From: Desulfoluna sp942491485
GTDB lineage: Bacteria > Desulfobacterota > Desulfobacteria > Desulfobacterales > Desulfolunaceae
Assembly (NCBI GenBank): GCA_942491485.1
Contig: CALOAX010000005.1
Span: forward strand, 1-64,000
Length of the DNA: 64,000 bases
Reading direction: 5' to 3'
Shown here: piece by piece, positions 10,303-18,644 of the stretch
Layout: each line of letters begins with the position of its first letter
Numbering within the stretch: position 1 is the stretch's first letter
Made by a program: the position numbers and the translations under genes
The notes under the pieces: model-generated
The model's input: only the letters and a program-made list of their open reading frames with translations
The model's database searches: none
What the model was told of the DNA's origin: nothing

Positions 10303-11238
10303 TTATTGAAAGGGCGTTTGCCGCGTGACAATAAATTTGTAGGTTTGGCCATCTTTCCGAATTCCGAAATAGGTGTTTCGGATATGCTCCACGGGGCGGT
10401 TTGCGTGTTTGAGTTCCAAGCCGGCTAGGATGTTTTCCACGTTTGGTGGGTAAAAGTGAAAGATTTTTCCGCTGTTCGCGTTGATGCCGGCTTTCTGAAA
10501 TAGCTTTCTGTCCGTGGCGATTCGGCTTCCGCCATCCGGAGTGAAAAACAATCGCTTCTCATCCTTCCCGCTGTTGACTGTCCGGGTCGTGGGTCGGCCT
10601 TGGCTGAAATTCTTGACATAGTGCAACTGCCCGGCGTTGGTGAGTAAGCCGAACTCAATCCCGAAATAGTCCAACTCCTGAGCGTAAGTGTCGATTGTTC
10701 CCGATTCCGAATACACAATCTTCCAGCGTTTTGAGCGTGGAATCCCCGCTCCCTCTCCGCCGCCGGAACCCAATGCACGGCGACCGCTACCAGTGGCGGA
10801 ACCCTTCTTGCCGGTGTTTTGGAAGTTGACTTGAAATTGTTGCGGGGCTTGGGCAGTTGCTTGGTCCGAGACTTCAATCACGTTATCCAAGGTTTCCTGC
10901 ATCTCGGTGACTTCGGATTGCACTTCCGTCAACGAGGCATCTTGCGTAGGCGGATCGGGAGAATCCACATTGAGCGTTTCATCGAGAGCGCCATCTTCAA
11001 ATCCGCCGGAGACTTCCACGATTTCGAGCGCCACATGATCTTCCGCGGTTGGTTCGAGTTGCGAAAAATACAACACAAAGAGATAGACCACCCCCATCAC
11101 CAAGGCCACCACGATCGCAAGCATAAACGCGCGCACATTGTCGTAGCGTGTCACGGTCAACACGGGGTCTTTTTTCGCTTGCGTTTTTTGTCGGGAGGGG
11201 GTTCCCCCGCGTCTTGGTTTGGTAGCGCGTGCGGCCAT
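10303..11238 (-). CDS. TonB-like membrane-anchored protein of the Exb cluster
   Basis: The 311-aa protein has a basic N-terminus, one transmembrane helix (~40-62, FMLAIVVALVMGVVYLFVLY), an acidic/Gln-rich linker with a Gly-rich hinge (~150-170), and a C-terminal domain of ~140 residues that I do not recognise (WKIVYSESGTIDTYAQELDY onward). That is the topology of TonB/TolA: anchor, extended linker, periplasmic effector domain. The start is uncertain: ATG 11238 gives MAARATKPRR, a GTG at 11256 adds six residues, and neither has a strong Shine-Dalgarno. Its place upstream of ExbB-ExbD suggests it is their partner. The role as force transmitter is inferred. Confidence 0.7.
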   Translation of the reverse strand: MAARATKPRRGGTPSRQKTQAKKDPVLTVTRYDNVRAFMLAIVVALVMGVVYLFVLYFSQLEPTAEDHVALEIVEVSGGFEDGALDETLNVDSPDPPTQDASLTEVQSEVTEMQETLDNVIEVSDQATAQAPQQFQVNFQNTGKKGSATGSGRRALGSGGGEGAGIPRSKRWKIVYSESGTIDTYAQELDYFGIEFGLLTNAGQLHYVKNFSQGRPTTRTVNSGKDEKRLFFTPDGGSRIATDRKLFQKAGINANSGKIFHFYPPNVENILAGLELKHANRPVEHIRNTYFGIRKDGQTYKFIVTRQTPFQ

Positions 11239-11480
11239 AGGGAATAACCAGATCACGAAAGTAGGGCACGAGGTTAGGCAAATCCGCGGATTAGGTTCGC
11301 GAAGTTCTCATTAACATTTGAGCCGGAAAATAGGGAATGAAATTGCGTTCGAGAATTGTAGAAACCATCGTAGAGCGGCTGTTAGGACCTGTCAACGAAT
11401 CCGAAATTCCTCTCCGGGAAAAGACGCCCGTTGTCTCTGGGATTCGGGCGTGATAAAATGCAAATAGAAAGCCGCCACCC

Positions 11481-12233
11481 ATGAATTTACAACATGCCTT
11501 ACCAAAAACCGCGGATCACGATGGGTTGTTAGAAATCCATTTGCTGGGGATTTTAGATTTCGATGCCGCGTTATTTTTGCAAGAACGCTTGGTTTACGAA
11601 CTCAGCGGACGGGAAGATTTGAAGGCCGGGTTGTTGCTGTGCGAACATCCGCCATTGATTTCCTTGGGACGAGAAGCCAGCCGAGAAAACATCTTGGCTG
11701 ACCCCCGTGAACTGGCCGCACTGGAAATCGAAACCCGTTGGCTCAATCGGGGTGGCGGTTGTTTCGTGCATGGGCCGGGCCAATTGGCCGCCTACCCCAT
11801 TTTACCCTTGGATCGCCTGAAACTTGGCCTTTGGGAATACCGCTCGAAGTTGGAACAAGCCCTGATTGAGATGGCCGAGGAACTCCAAGTGCCCGCGCAT
11901 CGGCATCCCGAACATCCAGGCATTTGGTGCCGATGTGGTCAATTCGCGCATCTCGGAGTGGCCGTCAAATCCTGGGTTTCCTATCACGGCACGTTTATCG
12001 ATGTGGCCCCCAAAGTCGATTGGTCGCCTTTGGTCAATCCCTATCCCAAAGGGGATGAGCGGATGACCTCGCTTTCCGCGCAATCCGGGAAATTGGTTTC
12101 CATGAACACGGTTCGCGAAAGTTTCACGCGGCAACTTGCGTTGCAATTGGGATACACCCGCACGCAGGTTTACACCAGCCATCCACTATTAACACGCCAA
12201 ACTCGTACTGTTTATAGCGATGCCAACGGATGA
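11481..12233 (+). CDS. LipB-family octanoyltransferase homologue lacking the catalytic Lys and Cys
   Basis: The 250-aa protein has the LipB/LplA fold. The substrate-binding signature RGGGCFVHGPGQLAAYPI (~89-106) is present, as is SYHGTFIDV. LipB normally moves octanoate from acyl-carrier protein to lipoyl domains using a Lys (as in GKKICSLG of E. coli) and a Cys (as in NPCG). Aligned by eye, the Lys is Gln (RCGQFAHLG) and the Cys is Tyr (VNPYPKG). The protein may be inactive, or use different residues; two cysteines sit nearby in WCRCG. Length is normal. It stands alone on the plus strand, divergent from the Exb cluster. Confidence 0.8.
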   Translation: MNLQHALPKTADHDGLLEIHLLGILDFDAALFLQERLVYELSGREDLKAGLLLCEHPPLISLGREASRENILADPRELAALEIETRWLNRGGGCFVHGPGQLAAYPILPLDRLKLGLWEYRSKLEQALIEMAEELQVPAHRHPEHPGIWCRCGQFAHLGVAVKSWVSYHGTFIDVAPKVDWSPLVNPYPKGDERMTSLSAQSGKLVSMNTVRESFTRQLALQLGYTRTQVYTSHPLLTRQTRTVYSDANG

Positions 12234-12578
12234 GCGAGTTTCCAAACCCGCCCGAAACGCAAGCGAGTAGGCCACGGTTCTGAACTTTCACCTCCTACTA
12301 TTCCAAGCCTTGGGAGGCACGCCTCGAAAATCCCCATTGCCAAGAGCGAAAGAAATCAGAACTCAATCCACCCTTTCGCGGAAATAACCCTCGAACAGGA
12401 TTGGGAGCATACCAACAAATCACCACCTCGACCGGCTAGTTTGGCCTAGATTCGGTTTTCTTATCAATAAGTGTTGAAGTGTTTGATTCAATCTGCCATG
12501 CTACAGATGGAAAGATCGCTTGGGGCGATCCCTTACCGCTTGTTCTGACACATTCACCAACTTAACGGAGGCGAAATC
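12234..12578. other. Gene-free stretch
   Basis: There is no credible ORF here. A decayed copy of the GAAGCGCAAGCGAGG-type repeat is near 12,247-12,272. The last bases hold the Shine-Dalgarno (ACGGAGG) of the DUF1501 gene. Confidence 0.6.
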
Positions 12579-13859
12579 ATGCTGACACTTTGGGGTGAGA
12601 AACAGGATTATTGTGATGGGGTTTCTCGGCGGAGTTTTCTGAAAGCCGGTGCTCTGGGAATTGGCGGTTTGACATTGGCGGATCTGCTTCGTGCGGAAGC
12701 CGCCGCCGGAATTGGTTCCTCGACCAAAGCCGTGATTAACATCCACATGAGCGGTGGCCCATCGCATCAAGATATTTTCGATCTCAAACCGCATGCCCCC
12801 AAGGAATTTCGCGGCGAGTTCTCTCCCATCTCCACCAATGTGGAAGGCATGCACATTTGCGAGCATCTCCCCATGCTCGCCACGATTGCCGACAAGTTCG
12901 CCGCCATCCGCGCGTTGGTGGGTTCCAATGCCGGGCATAGCAGTTTTCAAACGCACACGGGGTTCAATCAAAAAAGTTTGGAAAGTATCGGCGGTCGGCC
13001 TTCGCTGGGCAGTGTGGTCTCCAAGGTGCAAGGCTCAAGCGGAAATGGTGCCCCGCCGTTTGCATCCTATAATGGTGGAAACTCCGGGTATTTGGGGGCG
13101 ACGTATCAACCGTTTAACCCCAGCCGCAGCGGCAACAATTTAACGCTGGATCGCGGATTGACGACCGAGCGCGTGTCCCACCGCAAATCGTTGTTGGATT
13201 CCCTGGATCGTATGAAACGAGAAGCGGATGCCAGCGGGCAAATGACCGCGATGGACAGCTTCACGGAAACCGCGATTGACGTGGTGACGTCCGGTCGGTT
13301 AGCCGATGCCCTCAATCTCAAAAAAGAAGACCCTCGCGTGGTGGAACGCTATGGGCGAGAAAACCAGTATCTCTTAACCGCCAGGCGGTTGATCCAGGCC
13401 GGCGTTCGCGTGGTGACGATGAACGCCTCTTGGGGCGGTTGGGACACGCACTCCAACAACTTCAAAAACCTGAGCACGCGAAACTTGCCCACGATGGATA
13501 AAGGTTTGCATTCGCTAATCACCGATCTCGACAGTCATGGCATGTTGGATGATGTGTCCATCGTGGTTTGGGGCGAATTTGGCCGCACGCCGCGCGTCAA
13601 TCGCAATGCCGGTCGCGATCACTGGCCGCGCGTGGCGATGGCATTTCTGGCGGGGGGTGGAATGCGAACCGGTCAAATGATCGGCACGACAACCCGCTAC
13701 GCCGAACAAGCCGAAAGCCGTCCCGTGCATTTCCAAGAAGTGCTGGCCACGCTGTATCACAACTTGGGCATCGATTTGGAAACCACGCAATTCATCGATC
13801 CCGCCGGTCGCCCGCAGTATCTTCTCGAACAGCGCGACCCCATCCGCGAACTGGTCTAA
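12579..13859 (+). CDS. Tat-exported DUF1501 family protein
   Basis: The 426-aa protein begins with a twin-arginine signal (SRRSFLKAGALGIGGLTLAD, ~16-35), so it is exported folded. The body is DUF1501, a sulfatase/alkaline-phosphatase-like fold abundant in planctomycetes. Typical motifs are INIHMSGGPSHQDIFDLK, WDTHSN and VVWGEFGRTPRVN. The start has ACGGAGG eleven bases upstream. DUF1501 genes usually pair with a DUF1549/DUF1553 cytochrome-type gene, but none is adjacent here. A strong terminator follows. The substrate is unknown. Confidence 0.92.
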   Translation: MLTLWGEKQDYCDGVSRRSFLKAGALGIGGLTLADLLRAEAAAGIGSSTKAVINIHMSGGPSHQDIFDLKPHAPKEFRGEFSPISTNVEGMHICEHLPMLATIADKFAAIRALVGSNAGHSSFQTHTGFNQKSLESIGGRPSLGSVVSKVQGSSGNGAPPFASYNGGNSGYLGATYQPFNPSRSGNNLTLDRGLTTERVSHRKSLLDSLDRMKREADASGQMTAMDSFTETAIDVVTSGRLADALNLKKEDPRVVERYGRENQYLLTARRLIQAGVRVVTMNASWGGWDTHSNNFKNLSTRNLPTMDKGLHSLITDLDSHGMLDDVSIVVWGEFGRTPRVNRNAGRDHWPRVAMAFLAGGGMRTGQMIGTTTRYAEQAESRPVHFQEVLATLYHNLGIDLETTQFIDPAGRPQYLLEQRDPIRELV

Positions 13860-13892
13860 TGCCAGCCTCGTTTGCTATAACTTGATGAAATT

Positions 13893-13927
13893 CCAAAGGC
13901 CGCCTGAACAGCGGCCTTTGGTTTATT
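13893..13927 (+). terminator. Intrinsic terminator after the DUF1501 gene
   Basis: Perfect 11-bp stem CCAAAGGCCGC / GCGGCCTTTGG with loop CTGAACA, followed by TTTATT, 34 bases past the stop codon. Confidence 0.85.
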
Positions 13928-13999
13928 CTGGAGGACAAGATCGACTTTTCTGGTTGCTTCACGACAATCAGATTCCAACATCCCGACTGAGAGGTAGTC

Positions 14000-15319
14000 A
14001 TGAAACCAAATTGGGCACCCGCCGTATTGGCATGGGGAGTGATCTTTAGTGTGGGCGTGCTCTTCTCTCAGCGGAATCGAATTGAAGCCGACACCGAATC
14101 GCCCCAACTCACGGGGAAAGGGAAGACGGTTCCCTGCAATTTCAATCTTGCCCCGGAGCCAACCCCGCATCATCTTGCGTTTGGGTTCAAGGAAGGAGAT
14201 CGCGTGGTGCTATTGGGTGGCACGATGATCGAACGCGAACAACGCCACGCCGGTTGGGAAATGCTGATGACCGTGCTGCACCCCAAACAGCGAATTTCGT
14301 TTCGCAATTTGGGATGGAGCGGCGACACGGTTTGGGCGGACTCGCGAGGGATTTTCGATTCCCCCGCCAAAGGTTATCAACAGATGATCGCCCAAGTGAA
14401 GGAATTCAAACCCACGGTCATACTGTTGGGTTACGGGTCCAACGAAGCATTCCAAGGCCCTGCGGGTTTAGAAGCGTTTCTGAGTCAGTACAAAAAACTG
14501 TTAAACGATCTCAAACCCACAAAAGCCCGTTTGGTGTTTTTCGGTCCGCCGGCTCACAACCGACTGGCGTTTCCTCTGGCTGATGAGACAGAAAAACTGC
14601 GAGAAGCCAACCTAAAACTTTATGCCAACACCATCCAAAAGTTGGCGAATGAGCAGGATGCCCCGTTTGTGGATTTGTTCCAAGCCATCACCCAATGGAT
14701 GAAAACCGCCGAGCGATTTTCCGAAGGGACAATCGACCCCATCAGCGAGAACGGCGTGCATTGGAATGCACGGGGGTATTGGTTTACCGCGCTCTATTTG
14801 CAACGCACGATGGGCTGGCCTCAACCGCGTTGGAATTTGACGTGCTCCCTGGATGGAAAAGTGGAACCTGCCCCCGGCGTGAGGGTGGAAAATTTCCAAA
14901 TTCAACAGAATGGATTGGAATTCAACGCGGTTTCAAAGTGTTTGCCGTTGTCAAAAGATTATGGGCATACACTGATCGTCACCGGACTCAAACCCGGGCA
15001 ATACGCGTTGGAAATCGATGGGAAGAATGTTGCGAAGGGCGATCAACAAAACTGGGCGGATGGCGTATTGATTCAATCCGGCCCGGAGTTTGTGCAAGCG
15101 GAAAAACTTCGGGAGGCAATCCAAAATAAAAATCGGCTGTACTTCCATCGCTGGCGACCCCAGAACGTGACGTATCTCTTTTTGTTCCGCAAACACGAAC
15201 AGGGCCAAAACGCGAAGGAAGTTCCGCAGTATGATCCGCTGATTGCCAAGCAGGAGGAGTTAATCCAATCCCTTAAACATCCCAAACCGCACAAATATAC
15301 GCTTCGCCGCGTTCCATGA
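14000..15319 (+). CDS. Secreted SGNH/GDSL-type hydrolase-like protein
   Basis: The 439-aa protein has an N-terminal hydrophobic signal (~5-24, WAPAVLAWGVIFSVGVLF). A GDSL/SGNH lipase-acylhydrolase-like domain follows: block I is degenerate (VVLLGGTMIE in place of GDS), block II-like GWSGDT, block III LLGYGSNEAF (GxN present) and block V-like NGVHWNARGYW (His present). The missing Ser of block I makes ordinary esterase chemistry doubtful. The C-terminal ~150 residues resemble the accessory region of planctomycete SGNH proteins. GAGAGG lies 10 bases upstream of the start. Membership in the SGNH fold is fairly secure; the substrate is unknown. Confidence 0.78.
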   Translation: MKPNWAPAVLAWGVIFSVGVLFSQRNRIEADTESPQLTGKGKTVPCNFNLAPEPTPHHLAFGFKEGDRVVLLGGTMIEREQRHAGWEMLMTVLHPKQRISFRNLGWSGDTVWADSRGIFDSPAKGYQQMIAQVKEFKPTVILLGYGSNEAFQGPAGLEAFLSQYKKLLNDLKPTKARLVFFGPPAHNRLAFPLADETEKLREANLKLYANTIQKLANEQDAPFVDLFQAITQWMKTAERFSEGTIDPISENGVHWNARGYWFTALYLQRTMGWPQPRWNLTCSLDGKVEPAPGVRVENFQIQQNGLEFNAVSKCLPLSKDYGHTLIVTGLKPGQYALEIDGKNVAKGDQQNWADGVLIQSGPEFVQAEKLREAIQNKNRLYFHRWRPQNVTYLFLFRKHEQGQNAKEVPQYDPLIAKQEELIQSLKHPKPHKYTLRRVP

Positions 15320-15411
15320 GAAATCCCTGTTGACAGTTTGCCGTGTTTTGAACGACATTCCTGATTGCGGATTTGTTGGGTGTGTTTCTACTTAACACGG
15401 TCAGTGTTGAC

Positions 15412-15481
15412 ACTAGCCCGAAGCGCAAGCGAGGAGGCCAAATCCTAAACATTCGCCTCCTCGCTTGCGCTTCGGGCTAGT
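15412..15481. repeat. Perfect 27-bp inverted repeat (planctomycete repeat family 1)
   Basis: The arms at 15412-15438 and 15455-15481 are exact reverse complements, with core TAGCCCGAAGCGCAAGCGAG, separated by 16 bases. Related copies are at 16806-16875 and 27228-27299. The right arm would encode residues of the next ORF if its far upstream start were used, which argues for a downstream start. Confidence 0.93.
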
Positions 15482-15545
15482 TTGGATTGTCTCATTTTTT
15501 ACCGCGTACAGTATATCGCGAGGGAGTGCGAATTTGGCAGCGGGT

Positions 15546-16790
15546 GTGAAAGCGGGTATGGCGGGCGTTCTGATTTTGGCGTTGGGATCTTCCGCCTTGT
15601 TTTGGAACGAGACTCCAAAACCGAATCGGGAACCAACGGCCCCCGCCGTGGCGTCGCCTTTGGCGTTCACCAACTTGCCGGTTCCCGCGACCGGAAACTC
15701 TCCACCGATTCGCGTCTGTTTGACTTCCAAGCCAGTGAGTTCTCTGAAACTCAAAATCGATGGAGCGTTTACGCTTCGCGTGATGGAGACTGGGCCAACG
15801 CTGAAAACGGGATCGGCTTTGAAGGAATCTCAAGTGGAGTGCGCGGGGCAATTCGTCAAAATTGGCAGCCAAAGTTTCCCTGGCACGCGATTGGAAATTG
15901 TGCCCAAACGCTCTCCTTCGGTTTGGGTAAACGGGCACCAATATCGCGGGGTCATCAGAATCCATCGGCAACCCGATAGCAAGCTGTTGGCCGTGAATGT
16001 GCTGCCTTTGGAAGACTATCTGGCCAGCGTGGTGGATAGTGAAATGCCTGCCGCGTTTCCCAACTCGGCCCGCAGGGCGCAGGCGATTTGTTCGCGAACT
16101 TACGCGCTCTATCAGATGGGTCAATCGCGAAGCCATCCCTATTTTGATGTGTACTCTTCGACGAAAAGCCAGAATTATTTGGGGTATCAATATCTTTCCA
16201 ACGGGAGGCGGTTAGCGGGGGAATCCGAGAAAGGCCGACAAATCGCGCGAGAAACCAAGGGCATGGTTTGCATCCACAATGGGAAATTATTTTGCACCTA
16301 CTACTCCGCGGTTTGCGGCGGACAAACCACTCGCGGCGATTTGGTTTTTCGTGATGCCGCCCCGCCTCTGAAATCGGTAGCCTGCAATTATTGCGAACCG
16401 GCCCGCCTTTATCGGTGGACGGAAAAATTCACCAACACTGCCGCAACAAAAAAACTGGCCACGCTATTTGGCTCCTCGCGAAGTTTGATCAGCATGATGC
16501 GCCGAATCGATCAAGACCCGCTTACCCCGGCGAGTTTGTTTCAAGTCACATGCGGAGAACAACACATCGAAATTTCCGCCGCGAATTTACGAAGAAAGTT
16601 TTCCCTGCCAAGCGCCCAATTCCAAATAGTGCAAGAAGGCAACGTCATTCGATTTGAAGGGCAAGGCCACGGGCATGGGGTCGGGTTTTGTCAATGGGGT
16701 TCCCGCGGATTGGCCCTCCAAGGCAAATCCGCAATGGAAATCCTGCAACATTATTACCCAGGCTCCCAAGTGAAAACGCTGCCTTGGTGA
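15546..16790 (+). CDS. SpoIID/LytB-domain protein
   Basis: The SpoIID domain is clear: VLPLEDYLASVVDSEMPAAF, RRAQAICSRTYALYQMGQ, YSAVCGGQTT and the C-terminal GHGHGVGFCQWGSRGLA. In sporulating bacteria SpoIID is a lytic transglycosylase; in planctomycetes the role is likely cell-wall or envelope remodelling. I prefer GTG 15546 (VKAGMAGVLILALG, an N-terminal hydrophobic anchor, ~414 aa). The ATG at 15465 lies inside the inverted repeat and would translate repeat sequence. A start at ATG 15558 is also possible. Extra cysteines (VACNYCEP) are unusual for the family. Confidence 0.85.
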   Translation: MKAGMAGVLILALGSSALFWNETPKPNREPTAPAVASPLAFTNLPVPATGNSPPIRVCLTSKPVSSLKLKIDGAFTLRVMETGPTLKTGSALKESQVECAGQFVKIGSQSFPGTRLEIVPKRSPSVWVNGHQYRGVIRIHRQPDSKLLAVNVLPLEDYLASVVDSEMPAAFPNSARRAQAICSRTYALYQMGQSRSHPYFDVYSSTKSQNYLGYQYLSNGRRLAGESEKGRQIARETKGMVCIHNGKLFCTYYSAVCGGQTTRGDLVFRDAAPPLKSVACNYCEPARLYRWTEKFTNTAATKKLATLFGSSRSLISMMRRIDQDPLTPASLFQVTCGEQHIEISAANLRRKFSLPSAQFQIVQEGNVIRFEGQGHGHGVGFCQWGSRGLALQGKSAMEILQHYYPGSQVKTLPW

Positions 16791-16805
16791 GTGGGACGGC
16801 AAGTC

Positions 16806-16875
16806 GCCTCCTCGCTGGCGCTTCGGGCTGGTTTTGGTTGGCCTCCTCGCTGGCGCTTCGGGCTGGTTTTGGCTG
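16806..16875. repeat. Two direct copies of planctomycete repeat family 1 (35-bp period)
   Basis: GCCTCCTCGCTGGCGCTTCG followed by GGCTGGTTTTGG occurs at 16806 and again at 16841. It lies between the convergent SpoIID and pgsW genes. Confidence 0.85.
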
Positions 16876-18165
16876 TTACACCATCGGTTCGGGTTCGCCT
16901 GCGGCTTTTTTGCTGGATTGCCCTCGGAATAACCGGAAACCCAAATCGGTCAACACCAACGCGCGAAGACTGACCAATAACACAACCAAGAGGCAAGCCG
17001 CCAACCAGCGGCGGTATTGGCGTTTCTCAAACACCGTGCCTTCGAGGATCACTTTGCCTTCGGAAATCCGCGGTTCAGTTGGGGCCAGCGGAAGCCCATA
17101 CGCGTTGGCGAGTTCATCGACTTGAACCAGATGCAGAACGGGTACGCCTTCTCGCATGAAGCGGCTCATCACGGAATCCACTTGTAGCGCGGCTTGGCGG
17201 GCGCGAAGATTCAAGCCGGGGTTAAATAGTTTCTTGCCCACGCTTCGTCCCACGGAAATCGTGCCGCCGCCCACATTGATATAGGCTTTGTAGGTTCTCC
17301 CTTCGGCATTGGCTTCATAAATTGCCATGCGTTTGTCGATGGCTTCTTGGAATCCTTGCTGGTTGTATTCCGTGCTTGTGCTCTGGGGTTGCAACAGTTG
17401 AAGGCCGTTTCGATCTTTGATGGCCTTGATGATCAGCTTTTTGGCGGCATCGTCCATGCCCACCCCCAAATCTTCGTAACCTCCAATCGAGCAGGCCACC
17501 GCGCGAAAGGAGATCAACTTTTTGGCTTGAAGTTCTTTCTCCATGTCGATCCAAAGCAACTCCGGGAAATTGGCCCCAAACTGAGAGGCTCCGGCGCTGG
17601 CGATGATCACGGGGGCCGCGCCCAGAGTTTCCAACGCGGCATAAACAGAAGTATTCAAGGCCGGGAATGAACCCGAACAACCCACCGCCACTTTATCACC
17701 TTCCTTGACGCCCGCCTGTCTTAACATCTCAACGACAACGGCGGCAAAGTTGGGGTTGGTCGTGGTTTGCTTGGACGGCAGATGCCCGGCAATCGTGGTG
17801 ACATTGGTCATCATCTTGCCGATCATCCCCGTGTTGGCGGGGTCAATATCGCGGTCGATGGGGTAAATCGGTTCTCTGGGTTTGAAGGGTTCTTCAAGAT
17901 TTTCCTCGCCTTGCTTGGTTTTCTCCAACTCGATTTCCTTCGCGATTTCCTTCGCTTCGAGTTTCGCTAAGTCCAACCGTTTCTTTCGAATGGCCTTCAT
18001 GCATTGATGGGAAAGTTTGACAGCGCTGGCTTTCTCCTCGTAGTACGGTTGCCTCACGTCGGCTTTGAAAAATTCCACCGCCAAGAGGCTGGACAAGGCG
18101 AGAATCGCCACCAAGACCACCACGGCTTGAGAGACCGCGCGCGGCCTCCAATACACGCGTTTCAT
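16876..18165 (-). CDS. pgsW: Poly-gamma-glutamate system protein PgsW
   Basis: The 429-aa protein has an N-terminal transmembrane anchor (~15-35), a soluble domain with AAVVVEMLRQAGVKEGDKVA, VGCSGSFPALN and INVGGGTISVGRSVGKKLF, and a C-terminal hydrophobic helix. This matches the poly-gamma-glutamate system protein family (TIGR04332) found next to pgsB/pgsC. The start at 18165 overlaps the pgsC stop by four bases (ATGA) and has GGAGGG upstream. Its exact role in polymer synthesis or export is unknown. Confidence 0.85.
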   Translation of the reverse strand: MKRVYWRPRAVSQAVVVLVAILALSSLLAVEFFKADVRQPYYEEKASAVKLSHQCMKAIRKKRLDLAKLEAKEIAKEIELEKTKQGEENLEEPFKPREPIYPIDRDIDPANTGMIGKMMTNVTTIAGHLPSKQTTTNPNFAAVVVEMLRQAGVKEGDKVAVGCSGSFPALNTSVYAALETLGAAPVIIASAGASQFGANFPELLWIDMEKELQAKKLISFRAVACSIGGYEDLGVGMDDAAKKLIIKAIKDRNGLQLLQPQSTSTEYNQQGFQEAIDKRMAIYEANAEGRTYKAYINVGGGTISVGRSVGKKLFNPGLNLRARQAALQVDSVMSRFMREGVPVLHLVQVDELANAYGLPLAPTEPRISEGKVILEGTVFEKRQYRRWLAACLLVVLLVSLRALVLTDLGFRLFRGQSSKKAAGEPEPMV

Positions 18166-18644
18166 ACGAAGCCCTCCACCCCTAGCACGATCAGAGCCAA
18201 TCGCACGACTACGGAAGCCGTAAGCAGGATCGACACGGTTTCCACCAGCCCTTGGCGATCGATCCAAATGGCAAGCAATCCGGGGATGATATAACCGATG
18301 ACCCTAAGTTCCGTGGGTTGGAATTGATACATTTCTTCCAGCGTTTCCAAAGATTGAGCGGCCCCAATCGGAATCCGTTGAAACAGCATGCCAATAATAA
18401 AGCCGACGAGAATCATCATGACCGTGCGACGTTTGCCATAGATGATGACCACCATCGAAAGTCCATAAACCAGCCAATAGGTGAATAGCGCTGCGACCAG
18501 GGTGAGAACCACGGCCAACGGTTGATTCAGGTACAAGGCAAAATAGCCCGGCACCACCATGCCGCCCGCGGCCAAACCAAATAGCTCGGAAAACAATAAA
18601 CTGACAGCTAAACCCAGCCCGATGGCCACCGTCAACGGATCCAT
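18162..18644 (-). CDS. pgsC: Poly-gamma-glutamate biosynthesis membrane protein PgsC/CapC
   Basis: The 160-aa polytopic membrane protein has about five hydrophobic segments. The sequence (VAIGLGLAVSLLFSELFGLA, GGMVVPGYFALYL) is characteristic of PgsC/CapC, the membrane partner of the PgsB ligase. The start codon overlaps the pgsB stop by one base (TAATG), so translation is coupled. It is the second gene of a compact three-gene operon. Confidence 0.92.
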   Translation of the reverse strand: MDPLTVAIGLGLAVSLLFSELFGLAAGGMVVPGYFALYLNQPLAVVLTLVAALFTYWLVYGLSMVVIIYGKRRTVMMILVGFIIGMLFQRIPIGAAQSLETLEEMYQFQPTELRVIGYIIPGLLAIWIDRQGLVETVSILLTASVVVRLALIVLGVEGFV

